64,000 bases of DNA from Mycoplana rhizolycopersici (GTDB taxonomy: Bacteria > Pseudomonadota > Alphaproteobacteria > Rhizobiales > Rhizobiaceae). Location of the stretch: contig NZ_JABXYK010000008.1 of assembly GCF_013378445.1 (NCBI RefSeq), positions 186,001 through 250,000 on the forward strand, read 5' to 3'. How positions within the stretch are numbered: position 1 is the stretch's first letter; the number at the start of each line of letters is the position of its first letter. The translations under genes and the position numbers were made by a program. Under the pieces are notes generated by a model that worked only from the letters and a program-made list of their open reading frames with translations, made no database searches and was not told the DNA's origin. This document shows, in pieces, positions 8,770-18,171 of this stretch.

Positions 8770-9678
8770 ATGGCCTTTACCCTTCGTCAGTTGCAATATT
8801 TCGTCGCCGTCGCAGAACAGGGATCGGTGACCCGCGCCGCCCAGATCCTGTCGATCTCGCAGTCCTCGATCACCGAGGCGGTGAAGGAGCTGGAAAGCGA
8901 CCTCGGCGTCGAATTGTTCGAGCGCCACCCGCGCGGCCTGACGACCACCCACAACGGCCACCAGTTCCTCCGGCATGCGACCAAGATCCTCGCCAGCGTC
9001 TCCGATGCGCGCCGTTCCTTTTCCGACAATCCCTCGACCGAAAAGCGGCAGCTCAATCTCGGCGTCACCTCACTTGTCGCGGGCTACGTGCTCTCCGATC
9101 TTCTGGCCCGCTATCGCCGCGCCTTTCCCGGTGTCGAGGTCAGCGCCATCGAGGACAACGGCTCATATCTCGAACACCTTTTGATCGGCGGCGAACTCGA
9201 CGTCGCCGTCATGGTCATCTCCAACCTCCGCGACCGCATGGCGCTTCAGGCGGAGATCATCGAGACCTCACCCTATCGTCTCTGGCTGCCGCTTGGCCAT
9301 CCGTTGGTCTCCGCCGAGATCATCTCGGTCGGGGACATCACCAAGGAACCGCTGATCATGCTCACGGTGGACGAAATCGAGGAAAACACCGGCAAGTTGC
9401 TCTCCGCCCTCGGCGCCCGCCCGCATGTGGCCTTCCGCACCCGCTCGGTCGAAGCGGTGCGCAGCCTGGTGGCGACCGGAGCCGGCATTGCGCTGTTGCC
9501 CGACCTCGTCTACCGCCCCTGGTCGCTGGAAGGCGACCGCATCGAAAGCCGCGACGTCTCCGGGGCGCTGCCGGTGGTGCAGGTCGGCATGGTCTGGCGC
9601 AAGGGCTCCAGCCTGCCGCAGTCGGCCCGCGATTTCGTGGGGATCGCCGAGGCGCTTCGCAGCGGCCGCGGACGCTGA
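8770..9678 (+). CDS. LysR family transcriptional regulator
   Basis: 302 aa. The N-terminal winged helix-turn-helix lies in residues 1-62 (FTLRQLQYFVAVAEQGSVTR followed by SISQSSITEAVKELE), and a periplasmic-binding-fold effector domain covers about 90-295. It is followed in the same direction, after 256 bases, by the ydcSTUV-patD operon, whose upstream region holds a T-N11-A dyad at 9820-9832. It is also divergent from the esterase gene with 135 bases between them. Control of the amine-uptake operon is the more likely role, based on the dyad and on E. coli-like synteny. Confidence 0.88.
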   Translation: MAFTLRQLQYFVAVAEQGSVTRAAQILSISQSSITEAVKELESDLGVELFERHPRGLTTTHNGHQFLRHATKILASVSDARRSFSDNPSTEKRQLNLGVTSLVAGYVLSDLLARYRRAFPGVEVSAIEDNGSYLEHLLIGGELDVAVMVISNLRDRMALQAEIIETSPYRLWLPLGHPLVSAEIISVGDITKEPLIMLTVDEIEENTGKLLSALGARPHVAFRTRSVEAVRSLVATGAGIALLPDLVYRPWSLEGDRIESRDVSGALPVVQVGMVWRKGSSLPQSARDFVGIAEALRSGRGR

Positions 9679-9819
9679 AACACCCGCCTGGTCGTGTACG
9701 TCGCCTCGGGTGCTGCAGTTCCCGGTTGGCTGGAATGCCAGGCTGGGGCCGGGCGAGAGTGCTCGACCGCGCTGAGCGGTCCTGTATCCACATGCGTTTC
9801 GTAGCGCTTCCACTCGATT

Positions 9820-9832
9820 TCGGAATTTCCGA
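9820..9832. promoter_or_regulatory. T-N11-A dyad, candidate LysR operator upstream of ydcS
   Basis: TCGGAATTTCCGA is a perfect 6-bp inverted repeat around one base and fits the LysR T-N11-A consensus. It lies 103 bases before the ydcS start and downstream of the LysR gene. This is consistent with activation of the amine-uptake operon. Confidence 0.45.
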
Positions 9833-9934
9833 TATCGCCATTCTGATTAATGAATTTGCGAAAGCGGCAGAAACGGGGCACGCTTCTTTCCGGGAACAAG
9901 ACCGCGCATCAAGCGGACAAACCGGGAGATTATC

Positions 9935-11095
9935 ATGAAGCGATTTTTGCATTCCTGCACCGCGCTGACCCTGTCGCTCTCATTCGCCACCGCCGCCGTG
10001 GCACAGGAGCCGCTGAAGGAACTCGGCGCGGGCGAAGGCGAGGTTTCGATCGTCGCCTGGGCCGGCTATATCGAGCGCGGCGAGACAGACAAGAACTACG
10101 ACTGGGTCACCGACTTCGAGAAGAAGACCGGCTGCAAGGTTTCGGTGAAGACAGCGGCGACCTCCGACGAAATGGTGGCGCTGATGAACGAGGGCGGCTT
10201 CGACCTCGTCACCGCTTCCGGCGACGCCTCGCGGCGCCTGATTGCCGGCAAGCGCGTCCAGCCGATCAACACCGACCTGATCCCGAGCTGGAAGACGGTG
10301 GACGAGCGGCTGCAGAGTGCGCCGTGGAACACGGTGAACGGCGTCCACTACGGCACCCCCTACCTCTGGGGTCCCAACGTCCTGATGTACAACACCGAGG
10401 CCTTCAAGGGCGAAGCGCCGAAGAGCTGGAACGTCGTCTTCGAGGAGACGACGCTGCCGGACGGCAAGTCGAACAAGGGCCGCGTGCAGGCCTATGATGG
10501 CCCGATCCATGTCGCCGACGCCGCCAACTACCTCATGCACCACAAGCCCGAACTCGGCATCAAGGATCCCTACGAGCTCAACGAAGAGCAGTACAAGGCG
10601 GCCCTCGACCTTCTGCGCGTCCAGCGCACCCTGGTCGGCCGCTACTGGCACGACGCCATGATCCAGATCGACGACTTCAAGAACGAGGGCGTCGTCGCCT
10701 CCGGCTCCTGGCCCTTCCAGGTCAACCTCCTGAAGGCGGAGAAGCAGCCGATCGCCTCGACCTTCCCCGAGGAAGGTGTCACCGGCTGGTCGGACACGAC
10801 CATGCTGCATGCCGAAAGCGAGCACCCGAACTGCGCCTACATGTGGATGGAACATTCGCTCTCGCCTAAGGTGCAAGGCGATGCCGCCGCCTGGTTCGGC
10901 GCCGTCCCCTCCGTTCCCACCGCCTGCAAGGGCAACGCGTTGCTGACCGACGAGGGCTGCACCACCAACGGCTTCGACAACTTCGAAAAGATCAGGTTCT
11001 GGAAGACGCCGGTGTCCAAGTGCGAGAGCCAGGGCGAATGTGTGCCCTATCACCGCTGGGTCTCCGACTACATCGGCGTGATCGGCGGGCGTTGA
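9935..11095 (+). CDS. ydcS: Putrescine-type ABC transporter substrate-binding protein YdcS
   Basis: 386 aa periplasmic binding protein with a Sec leader (cleavage after AVAQ-type VAQ near residue 24). Long stretches agree with E. coli YdcS as I remember it, including GYIERGETDKNYDWVT, VKTAATSDEMVALM and DLVTASGDAS. The length also matches (381 aa in E. coli). A GGGAG ribosome site precedes the ATG. Gene order ydcS-T-U-V-patD is the same as in E. coli, where the system imports putrescine-like amines. A hairpin-rich repeat separates this gene from ydcT, which could leave the binding protein more highly expressed than the membrane parts. Confidence 0.9.
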   Translation: MKRFLHSCTALTLSLSFATAAVAQEPLKELGAGEGEVSIVAWAGYIERGETDKNYDWVTDFEKKTGCKVSVKTAATSDEMVALMNEGGFDLVTASGDASRRLIAGKRVQPINTDLIPSWKTVDERLQSAPWNTVNGVHYGTPYLWGPNVLMYNTEAFKGEAPKSWNVVFEETTLPDGKSNKGRVQAYDGPIHVADAANYLMHHKPELGIKDPYELNEEQYKAALDLLRVQRTLVGRYWHDAMIQIDDFKNEGVVASGSWPFQVNLLKAEKQPIASTFPEEGVTGWSDTTMLHAESEHPNCAYMWMEHSLSPKVQGDAAAWFGAVPSVPTACKGNALLTDEGCTTNGFDNFEKIRFWKTPVSKCESQGECVPYHRWVSDYIGVIGGR

Positions 11096-11106
11096 GGCCG
11101 TTTTAT

Positions 11107-11198
11107 CCCTCCCCCTTGTGGGGAGGGTGGCCCGACAGGGCCGGGAGGGGTCCGCAAAGACCAAGTCCCCTCCCCAACCCTCCCCACGAGGGGGAGGG
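11107..11198. repeat. Palindromic intergenic repeat (REP/RIME-like) inside the ydc operon
   Basis: Two 21-base arms of the form CCCTCCCC..GGGGAGGG at 11107-11127 and 11178-11198. Each is a self-complementary hairpin and they are complementary to each other. The GGCCCGACAGGGCCG segment between them can form a third stem. It sits between ydcS and ydcT. Such elements are common in rhizobial intergenic DNA and can stabilise the upstream mRNA. Confidence 0.75.
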
Positions 11199-11291
11199 AG
11201 ACCGTTTCCATGTGCCGCTCCGATCCCGGTCATTCACCGAGGACTGCCGCATCGTGCCGCACAAACTGTTGCTACCCGGAGTTCGACGCCC

Positions 11292-12296
11292 ATGACCACC
11301 GCCGTCCTGTTCGACAAGGTATCCCGCCATTTCGGCGCCGTGCGCGCCGTCGACGGCGTCGACCTTGCCATCACCGAGGGCGAGTTCTTCGCCATGCTGG
11401 GGCCGTCGGGTTCCGGCAAGACGACCTGTCTGAGGCTGATGGCCGGCTTCGAGCAGCCGACGGACGGGCACATCGAGATCTTCGGCGAGACGGCCGAAGG
11501 CGTGCCGCCCTACCGGCGCAACGTCAACACCGTATTCCAGGACTACGCTCTTTTTCCGCATCTCTCGATCCTTGAAAACGTCGCCTACGGCCTGATGGTC
11601 AAGGGCGTGGCGAGGGAGGAAAGATTGAAGGCGGCCGAGGCGGCACTCGCCATGGTCAAGCTGCCGGGCTACGGCACGCGTCGGCCCGGCCAGCTCTCCG
11701 GCGGCCAGCGCCAGCGCGTCGCGCTCGCCCGCGCCCTCGTCAACCGTCCGCGCGTCCTCCTTCTCGACGAACCGCTCGGCGCGCTCGACCTGAAGCTGCG
11801 CGAGCAGATGCAGGAGGAACTGAAGACGCTGCAGAAGTCGCTCGGCATCACCTTCGTCTTCGTCACCCACGACCAGGGCGAGGCGCTGTCGATGGCCGAC
11901 CGCATCGCCGTGTTCAACGACGGAAAGATCCAGCAGCTCGGCACTCCCGAGGAGGTCTACAAGCGGCCGCAGACCCGCTTCGTCGCCGATTTCGTCGGTT
12001 CCTCCAACGTTCTCTCGCCGATCTTCGTCAAGAGGCTCGGCTACCCCGCCCGCTACGCCAGCCTGCGCCCCGAGGCGCTGTCGCTCGGCGAAGGCACGGG
12101 CGGGCGCAAGAATGTGACCGGCAGGCTCGTGGCCACGAATTTCCTCGGCGCCTCGAACAGGCTGACGATCGAAGCCGACGAAGGCACGCGGATCGCCGCC
12201 ATGGTCCCGGCCTCGATTGCCGTGCCCGAGCAGGGCAGCGGCGTCACCCTCTCCTTTGCTGCCGAAGACCTGCACCTGATGGATGATGCGGCATGA
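11292..12296 (+). CDS. ydcT: Polyamine-type ABC transporter ATP-binding protein YdcT
   Basis: 334 aa ABC ATPase. Walker A GPSGSGKTT is at residues 37-45, the signature LSGGQRQR and Walker B VLLLDEPLGALD are in the middle, the switch histidine is in THDQGEA, and a TOBE-like regulatory domain lies in the last 100 residues. The ATG at 11292 begins the conserved domain; the open frame upstream runs through the repeat and is not coding. Its stop overlaps the permease start (ATGA). It energises the ydcUV permease for amine import. Confidence 0.92.
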   Translation: MTTAVLFDKVSRHFGAVRAVDGVDLAITEGEFFAMLGPSGSGKTTCLRLMAGFEQPTDGHIEIFGETAEGVPPYRRNVNTVFQDYALFPHLSILENVAYGLMVKGVAREERLKAAEAALAMVKLPGYGTRRPGQLSGGQRQRVALARALVNRPRVLLLDEPLGALDLKLREQMQEELKTLQKSLGITFVFVTHDQGEALSMADRIAVFNDGKIQQLGTPEEVYKRPQTRFVADFVGSSNVLSPIFVKRLGYPARYASLRPEALSLGEGTGGRKNVTGRLVATNFLGASNRLTIEADEGTRIAAMVPASIAVPEQGSGVTLSFAAEDLHLMDDAA

Positions 12297-13243
12297 GCGC
12301 GATCACGGACAACAGCATCCTTGAAAGCCGCCCCGGCACGCTCAGCCGCTTGTCGGATTTCTTCTGGCGAAATCCGAAGATCCTGCTTTTTCTGATGCTT
12401 GCCCCCCCGCTTCTTTGGCTCGGCATCGTCTATCTCGGCTCGCTGTTCGCGCTGCTGCTGCAGAGCTTTTTCTCGATCGACGAGTATTCGGGGCTGATCA
12501 ACTACGAGTTCACGCTGGACACCTACCGCCAGTTGCTGATCCCGTCGAACTTTGACATCATCCTGCGCACCGTCGTCATGGCGGCGCTGGTGACGCTTGC
12601 ATCCGCCCTGATCGCCTTCCCGATCGCCTACTACGCCGCCCGCTACGCCCGCGGCAAATGGAAGGCGCTGTTCTACCTCGGCGTCATGCTGCCGCTGTGG
12701 TCGAGCTACCTCGTCAAGATCTACGCCTGGAAGCTGATCCTCGCCAAGGAAGGCATCCTCACCTGGATCTTCGCCAAGCTGCATCTGACATGGCTGCTCG
12801 ATGGATGGCTGTCGCTTCCGATCGTCGGCGGAAACTCGTTGTCGATCAGCTACACCGGCACCTTCATCGTCTTCGTCTATGTCTGGATGCCCTTCATGAT
12901 CCTGCCGATCCAGGCAGCCCTCGAACGCGTGCCGGGCAACCTGATCGAGGCTTCCGCCGATCTCGGCGGCCATCCCGCGCAGACCTTCCGCTACGTGCTG
13001 TTTCCCCTGGCGCTGCCCGGCATCATCGCCGGCTCCATCTTCACCTTCTCGCTGACGCTCGGCGACTACATCATCCCGCAGATCATCGGTTCGTCGCGTC
13101 TCTTTATCGGCCAGGCGGTCTATGCCCAGCAGGGCACCGCCGGCAACATCCCGCTCGCCGCCGCCTTCACCGTGGTGCCGATCGTCATCATGGGCCTCTA
13201 TCTCTGGATGGCCAAGAAACAGGGGGCCTTCGATGCGCTCTGA
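12293..13243 (+). CDS. ydcU: Polyamine-type ABC transporter permease YdcU
   Basis: 316 aa inner-membrane permease with about six transmembrane helices; the first is [20 protein letters not shown]. The EAA loop that docks on the ATPase reads [25 protein letters not shown] near residue 220. It belongs to the PotB/PotH class and its length is near that of E. coli YdcU (313 aa). The start overlaps the ydcT stop by four bases and its end overlaps ydcV by 11 bases, so the genes are translationally coupled. Confidence 0.91.
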   Translation: MSAITDNSILESRPGTLSRLSDFFWRNPKILLFLMLAPPLLWLGIVYLGSLFALLLQSFFSIDEYSGLINYEFTLDTYRQLLIPSNFDIILRTVVMAALVTLASALIAFPIAYYAARYARGKWKALFYLGVMLPLWSSYLVKIYAWKLILAKEGILTWIFAKLHLTWLLDGWLSLPIVGGNSLSISYTGTFIVFVYVWMPFMILPIQAALERVPGNLIEASADLGGHPAQTFRYVLFPLALPGIIAGSIFTFSLTLGDYIIPQIIGSSRLFIGQAVYAQQGTAGNIPLAAAFTVVPIVIMGLYLWMAKKQGAFDAL

Positions 13244-14048
13244 CCGCTCCACCTCCGCCCCCCTCGGCCTGAAGATCGCAGCCGGCGCCGGCCTGCTCTT
13301 CCTGCACCTGCCGATCCTTTTGATCTTCCTCTACGCGTTCACCACGGAAGAGAAGAGCTACCAGTTTCCGCCGCCCGGCTACACGCTGCAATGGCTCTCG
13401 GTCGCCTGGAACCGGCCCGACGTCTGGCAGGCGCTGGGCCTCTCCGTCCGCGTCGCCTCGATCGCCACCGCGATCGCGCTGGTGCTCGGTACGCTGTGTG
13501 CGGCGGCCGTCAGCCAGACGCGCTTCTTCGGCCGGGAGACGATTTCGCTGCTGGTCATCCTGCCGATCGCGCTGCCGGGCATCATCACCGGCATCGCGTT
13601 ACGCTCCGCCTTCTCCGTTGCCGAGATCCCGTTCTCGTTCTGGACGATCATACTCGGCCACGCCACCTTCTGCGTCGTGGTTGTCTACAACAATGCGGTG
13701 GCGCGCTTCCGCCGCGTCTCCGGCTCGCTGATCGAGGCCTCGATGGACCTCGGCGCCGATGGTTTCCAGACCTTCCGCCATGTCATCCTGCCCAATATCG
13801 GCACGGCACTTCTCGCCGGCGGCATGCTGGCCTTCGCGCTGTCATTCGACGAAGTGATCGTCACCACCTTTACCGCCGGCCAGCAGCAGACGCTGCCGAT
13901 CTGGATGCTGGAGGAACTGGTGCGGCCGCGCCAGCGCCCGGTGACCAACGTCGTCGCCATGTTCGTGGTGCTCGTCACCCTGCTGCCCATTCTCGCAGCC
14001 TACTACCTCACCCGCGAAGGCGACCAGGTCGCCGGCGGCGGCAAATAG
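13233..14048 (+). CDS. ydcV: Polyamine-type ABC transporter permease YdcV
   Basis: 271 aa inner-membrane permease of the PotC/PotI class. It has about six helices, a first helix with the run [15 protein letters not shown], and an EAA loop [22 protein letters not shown] near residue 165. The ATG at 13233 has an AGGGGG ribosome site and lies inside the end of ydcU. The length matches E. coli YdcV (264 aa). It forms the heterodimeric channel with YdcU. Confidence 0.91.
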   Translation: MRSDRSTSAPLGLKIAAGAGLLFLHLPILLIFLYAFTTEEKSYQFPPPGYTLQWLSVAWNRPDVWQALGLSVRVASIATAIALVLGTLCAAAVSQTRFFGRETISLLVILPIALPGIITGIALRSAFSVAEIPFSFWTIILGHATFCVVVVYNNAVARFRRVSGSLIEASMDLGADGFQTFRHVILPNIGTALLAGGMLAFALSFDEVIVTTFTAGQQQTLPIWMLEELVRPRQRPVTNVVAMFVVLVTLLPILAAYYLTREGDQVAGGGK

Positions 14049-14078
14049 AACAACGAATTGGACTAAGGGAGATTCCTG

Positions 14079-15506
14079 ATGGACACTGAGATGCTGATCG
14101 GCGCACGCTTCGAAGCCGGCACGGAGAGCGAGGAGCACATTCTCAACCCCAAGACGGGCGAGACGGTCGCCGAGCTGCCCGAAGCCTCGCACGCCCAGAT
14201 CGACGCCGCTGTCGATGCCGCCGAGAAGGCCTTCCGCGGCTGGTCGATGACGACGCCCGGCGAGCGCTCCGCCTACCTTCTGAAGATCGCCGACGCGATC
14301 GAACGCGATGCCGACGGCTTCGCGGCGCTTGAAGCGCTGAACTGCGGCAAGCCTATCAACGCCGTCCGCAACGACGAGATCCCGGCGATCATCGACTGCT
14401 GGCGCTTCTTCGCCGGCGCCGTTCGCTCGATGACGGCGACGGTTGCGGGCGAATACCTGCCCGGCCACACTTCGATGATCCGGCGCGACCCCATCGGCAT
14501 CGTCGGCTCGATCGCGCCATGGAACTATCCGATGATGATGATGGCGTGGAAGCTGGCGCCGGCGATCGCAGGCGGCAATACCGTCGTCTTCAAGCCGTCG
14601 GAGCAGACGCCGCTGACGGCGCTGAAAATGGCGAAGCTTCTGGCCGACATCCTGCCCGCGGGCGTCGTCAACATCGTGCTCGGCCGCGGCGAGACCGTGG
14701 GCAACGCCCTGATCAATCACCCGAAGATCAACATGGTCTCGATCACCGGCGACGTCGCAACCGGCAAGAAGGTGCTGGCCGCAGCCTCGAAGACCGTCAA
14801 GCGCACCCATCTGGAGCTCGGCGGCAAGGCACCGGTCATCGTCTATGGCGACGCCGATCTCGAAGCGGTGGTAAACGGCATCCGCGCATTCGGCTATTAC
14901 AATGCCGGCCAGGACTGCACCGCCGCCTGCCGGATCTACGCAGAGAAGGGCATCTACGACAAGTTCGTCGCCGAGCTATCCGCCGCCGTCGCGACCATCC
15001 GCTACAATCAGCCCGACGACACCGAAAACGAGATCGGCCCGCTGATCTCCAAGCGCCAGCGCGATCGCGTCGCGAGTTTCGTAGAGCGCGCAGCCGACGT
15101 GAAGCACATCGAGATCACCACCGGTGGCGCGCCCGGCAGCGACAGGGGTTTCTTCTTCCAGCCGACCGTCGTCGCCGGCGCAACCCAGGAGGATGAGATC
15201 GTCCGCCGCGAGGTCTTCGGCCCGGTCGTCTCCGTCACCCGCTTCGAGGGTGAGGAGCAGGCGATCGGCTGGGCCAACGACAGCGACTACGGCCTCGCCT
15301 CGTCTGTCTGGACGAAGGACATCTCCAAGGCAATGCGCGCTGCCGCCCGCCTGCAGTACGGCTGCACTTGGATCAACACCCACTTCATGCTGTGCAACGA
15401 GATGCCGCATGGCGGCGTCAAGCAGTCCGGCTACGGCAAGGACATGTCCGTCTATGCACTGGAAGACTACACCGCGGTCCGTCACGTGATGATCAACCAC
15501 GGTTGA
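14079..15506 (+). CDS. patD: Gamma-aminobutyraldehyde dehydrogenase PatD
   Basis: 475 aa NAD-dependent aldehyde dehydrogenase that oxidises 4-aminobutanal to GABA, the step after putrescine transamination or oxidation. The catalytic Cys is in [11 protein letters not shown] (Cys280), the general base Glu is in LELGGKAP (Glu246), and the APWNYP motif is at about 146-151. The sequence agrees with E. coli PatD (YdcW, 474 aa) along its length as I recall it, for example [14 protein letters not shown] and the C-terminal [14 protein letters not shown]. An AAGGGAG site precedes the ATG. Being last in the ydcSTUV operon links uptake directly to catabolism. No putrescine aminotransferase is adjacent. 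Confidence 0.93.
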   Translation: MDTEMLIGARFEAGTESEEHILNPKTGETVAELPEASHAQIDAAVDAAEKAFRGWSMTTPGERSAYLLKIADAIERDADGFAALEALNCGKPINAVRNDEIPAIIDCWRFFAGAVRSMTATVAGEYLPGHTSMIRRDPIGIVGSIAPWNYPMMMMAWKLAPAIAGGNTVVFKPSEQTPLTALKMAKLLADILPAGVVNIVLGRGETVGNALINHPKINMVSITGDVATGKKVLAAASKTVKRTHLELGGKAPVIVYGDADLEAVVNGIRAFGYYNAGQDCTAACRIYAEKGIYDKFVAELSAAVATIRYNQPDDTENEIGPLISKRQRDRVASFVERAADVKHIEITTGGAPGSDRGFFFQPTVVAGATQEDEIVRREVFGPVVSVTRFEGEEQAIGWANDSDYGLASSVWTKDISKAMRAAARLQYGCTWINTHFMLCNEMPHGGVKQSGYGKDMSVYALEDYTAVRHVMINHG

Positions 15507-15618
15507 AAAGGCCCGCTCACCCGGCGGGCAAGGCTCGCCGGGTACTCCGTTTCCATGGCTCGCGGAACAATTTCCACTCTCAAGCGTATCCCTCTGCGGT
15601 TCAAGAGAGGACACTGCA

Positions 15619-15792
15619 ATGCTGAAATGGGCCCTGATCTTTCTCGTGATTTCGCTGGTTGCCGGTTTCCTCGGCTTTCGCGGCGTTTCCTCGGCGGCGG
15701 CCACCGTCGCCAAGGTGCTGTTTGCGATCGCGCTGATTCTGTTCCTGATTTTCGTCGTGCTCGCCTTCATGGCAGGCAGCGCTGCACTTTAG
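15619..15792 (+). CDS. DUF1328 (YtjA/UPF0391) small membrane protein
   Basis: 57 aa. It begins [20 protein letters not shown], followed by a short polar loop RGVSSAAA and a second hydrophobic helix ([21 protein letters not shown]). This is the standard two-helix UPF0391 layout. GAGAGG at 15605-15610 is eight bases before the ATG. It is a stand-alone gene followed by a strong terminator. Homologues are often induced by envelope stress; the function is unknown. Confidence 0.88.
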   Translation: MLKWALIFLVISLVAGFLGFRGVSSAAATVAKVLFAIALILFLIFVVLAFMAGSAAL

Positions 15793-15830
15793 CGATTCCC
15801 CGTATCTCTCCTTAAAGCTGAAAAAAGAAA

Positions 15831-15860
15831 GACCGCCACTACCTTGGCGGTCGCTTTTTT
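15831..15860 (+). terminator. Rho-independent terminator after DUF1328 gene
   Basis: Perfect 8-bp stem GACCGCCA / TGGCGGTC with a 6-base loop (15831-15852), followed by GCTTTTTT. It ends the transcript of the small membrane protein and insulates the iron operon downstream. Confidence 0.9.
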
Positions 15861-15889
15861 GTTGCGCATCGGCAACATCGCCACAAACA

Positions 15890-15904
15890 TGACATTTTCA
15901 GTCA
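15890..15904. promoter_or_regulatory. TGA-N9-TCA box 1 (RirA/IRO-like)
   Basis: TGACATTTTCAGTCA matches the TGA-N9-TCA iron-responsive operator described for RirA in rhizobia, and has a 4-bp dyad TGAC/GTCA. It lies 77 bases before the TonB-receptor start. Confidence 0.55.
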
Positions 15905-15930
15905 TATAAACCTTGCACATCGCCATAACA

Positions 15931-15945
15931 TGATCAGAACAGTCA
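15931..15945. promoter_or_regulatory. TGA-N9-TCA box 2 (RirA/IRO-like)
   Basis: TGATCAGAACAGTCA is a second TGA-N9-TCA match, 41 bases downstream of the first and 36 bases before the TonB-receptor start. Two boxes before an iron-uptake operon make iron-dependent repression likely. Confidence 0.5.
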
Positions 15946-15980
15946 TCTTATCGACTTAGTAACATCATGAGATTTTGCCG

Positions 15981-18167
15981 ATGCCACTGACCTCCTCGCC
16001 GATGCGCCGCACGCTTGTCCTTGCGCTTGCCGGAACCTCCCTCCTGACCCTGTCCCTTTCGGCGCGTGCGCAGGATCAGGCTGCCGCGGCATCAACCGAG
16101 GGCACCACCACGCTGGAGGAGATCGTTATCGACGGCGGCAGCGGCGGCGTGATCACGGCGGATGGCTACGTCGGCAAGAGCAGCGCGACCGGCGCGAAGG
16201 TCGATACACCCTTCCTCCAGACCCCACAGTCGGTGTCGTCGGTGACCAAGGCCCAGTTGGAGGACCGCAACCCGCAGAACCTCATCGACACGGTCGCCTA
16301 CACCCCGGGTGTACGCGTCAATGCCTACGGCTTCGATCCGCGCTTTGATTCTTTTTCCGTCCGCGGCTTCGATGTCCTCTACACGGGCGTCTTCCGCGAC
16401 AACCTGCGCCAGCCCGGCGCCAGTTCCTCGGTCTTCAAGACCGAGCCATACGGCCTTGAGGGTGTCTCGATCCTGCGCGGTCCCTCGTCCGCCCTCTACG
16501 GCGCGACCGGTGCCGGCGGCCTTTTCAATCTTGTCACCAAGCGTCCGACGGAAGAAACCCTGCGCGAGGTACAGCTTCAGTACGGCAGCCACGATCGTTT
16601 CCAGGGCCAGTTCGACTTTTCGGGTGCCGTGAACGACACCGATCCGTTCTACTATCGCCTCACCGGGCTGGCGCGCAATTCCGATACGGAGCAGGTCGGC
16701 GTCCCCGACGACCGGATCTACATCGCCCCGGCCTTTACCTGGCAGCCCGACGACGACACCCGCCTGACGGTTCTGGGCGAATACTCCCGCACCAAGACCG
16801 GCGGCACGGCGGCCTACTACTACGACTCCACGGCCGGCAAGGTCACGGACTTCTTCTCCGGCAACCCCGCCTTCAACGATTCGGTACAGAACCAGGGCCG
16901 CATCGGCTATGAATTCGAGCATCGCTTCAACGAGACCTTCACCTTCCGCCAGAACGTCCGCGCCTCGACGCTGAACATCGACGCCGACTGGGCCTTCGCC
17001 TATGCCCCGAATGCCGTCGATCCGACGCTGATCGATCGCAGCGCCGGCACCTTCGACGAGCGCCTGTCGGCCATCGTCATCGACAACCAGCTCGTCTCCG
17101 AGTTCGAGACCGGAGCCTTCAGCCATACGCTGCTGACAGGTGTCGACCTGATGAAGCTGCGCTACCGGTCGCTGGGCGGCTACGGCGTTTCGCCGCCGCT
17201 CGACACCAACGATCCGGACCGCGGCGACCCCGTCGATCCGATCCCGTTCAGCGAGCGCGTCGATCAGGACCAGTGGCAGGTCGGCACTTACTTTCAAGAC
17301 CAGATCCGCTACAACGCCTGGACCCTGACGCTCGGCGGTCGCTATGACTGGGTTTCGACCGACACGGACTCGACCGATCTTCTGGGCGGCACCGTCACCA
17401 CGCTCGACCAGAGCGACCGTGCCTTCTCCAAGCGCGTGGGCCTGACCTACGAATTCGACTTCGGCCTGGCACCCTACGCCAGCTATTCGACCGCCTTTGC
17501 GCCGAACGCAGGCTTCAACCAGGAAACCGACGCGCCGTTCAAGCCGACCGAAAGCGAACAGGAAGAAGTCGGCGTCAAGTATCTGCTGCCGAACAGCAAC
17601 ACCATGCTTTCAGCAGCCCTGTTCAACATCGACCAGGAAAACGGTCTCTACTACACGGTCGTCGACCTGCCGACCGGCCCGGCCAACGTCCAGGTCCAGC
17701 GCGGCAAGCTTCGCTCGCGCGGCCTCGAGCTCGAGGCCAATACCAGCCTGGACAACGGCCTGTCGCTGACCGCCTCCTACACCTACACGGCAATGAAGAT
17801 CATCGAAGGCCCGGAAGCGACGATCGACAACGACGTCTCCTCCGTTCCGCGCCACCAGGCAGCCCTGTGGGCCTTCTACACCATGCCGGAAGACACCGCG
17901 CTCGACGGCCTCGGCGTCGGCGGTGGCGCCCGCTTCATCGGCTCCAGCTACGGAAACGACGAGAACACGATGGAGAATGGCTCCCGCGTCCTGTTCGACG
18001 CAGCCCTGCGCTATGACTTCGGCGCCCTGGACAAGAAGATGGAAGGCCTGGCACTGCAGGTCAACGCCACCAACATCTTCGACCGCCGCGATCCGGTCTG
18101 CTCGGCAGGCTTCTGCTACAAGGACCAGGGCCGCACGGTGATCGGCTCTCTCAAGTACACGTGGTGA
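15981..18167 (+). CDS. TonB-dependent siderophore receptor
   Basis: 728 aa outer-membrane receptor. It has a leader with MRRTLVLALAGTSLLTLSLSARA, a plug domain (about residues 60-190, with TPQSVSSVTKAQLEDR and ILRGPSSALYGATGAGGLFNLVTKRP), a long beta-barrel, and a C-terminal Trp as expected for outer-membrane insertion. It is of the FhuA/FoxA hydroxamate-type family by overall pattern, but the ligand is not certain. I start at ATG 15981; 16002 is an alternative and neither has a strong ribosome site. Two RirA-like boxes upstream and the FhuF and binding-protein genes downstream support ferric-siderophore uptake. Confidence 0.91.
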   Translation: MPLTSSPMRRTLVLALAGTSLLTLSLSARAQDQAAAASTEGTTTLEEIVIDGGSGGVITADGYVGKSSATGAKVDTPFLQTPQSVSSVTKAQLEDRNPQNLIDTVAYTPGVRVNAYGFDPRFDSFSVRGFDVLYTGVFRDNLRQPGASSSVFKTEPYGLEGVSILRGPSSALYGATGAGGLFNLVTKRPTEETLREVQLQYGSHDRFQGQFDFSGAVNDTDPFYYRLTGLARNSDTEQVGVPDDRIYIAPAFTWQPDDDTRLTVLGEYSRTKTGGTAAYYYDSTAGKVTDFFSGNPAFNDSVQNQGRIGYEFEHRFNETFTFRQNVRASTLNIDADWAFAYAPNAVDPTLIDRSAGTFDERLSAIVIDNQLVSEFETGAFSHTLLTGVDLMKLRYRSLGGYGVSPPLDTNDPDRGDPVDPIPFSERVDQDQWQVGTYFQDQIRYNAWTLTLGGRYDWVSTDTDSTDLLGGTVTTLDQSDRAFSKRVGLTYEFDFGLAPYASYSTAFAPNAGFNQETDAPFKPTESEQEEVGVKYLLPNSNTMLSAALFNIDQENGLYYTVVDLPTGPANVQVQRGKLRSRGLELEANTSLDNGLSLTASYTYTAMKIIEGPEATIDNDVSSVPRHQAALWAFYTMPEDTALDGLGVGGGARFIGSSYGNDENTMENGSRVLFDAALRYDFGALDKKMEGLALQVNATNIFDRRDPVCSAGFCYKDQGRTVIGSLKYTW

Positions 18168-18171
18168 TCCA

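Noticed and set aside
7962-9938. 658-codon plus-strand frame over the esterase and LysR genes
   Set aside because: Composition is Arg/Pro/Ala-rich without domains, and it overlaps two well-supported genes on both strands.
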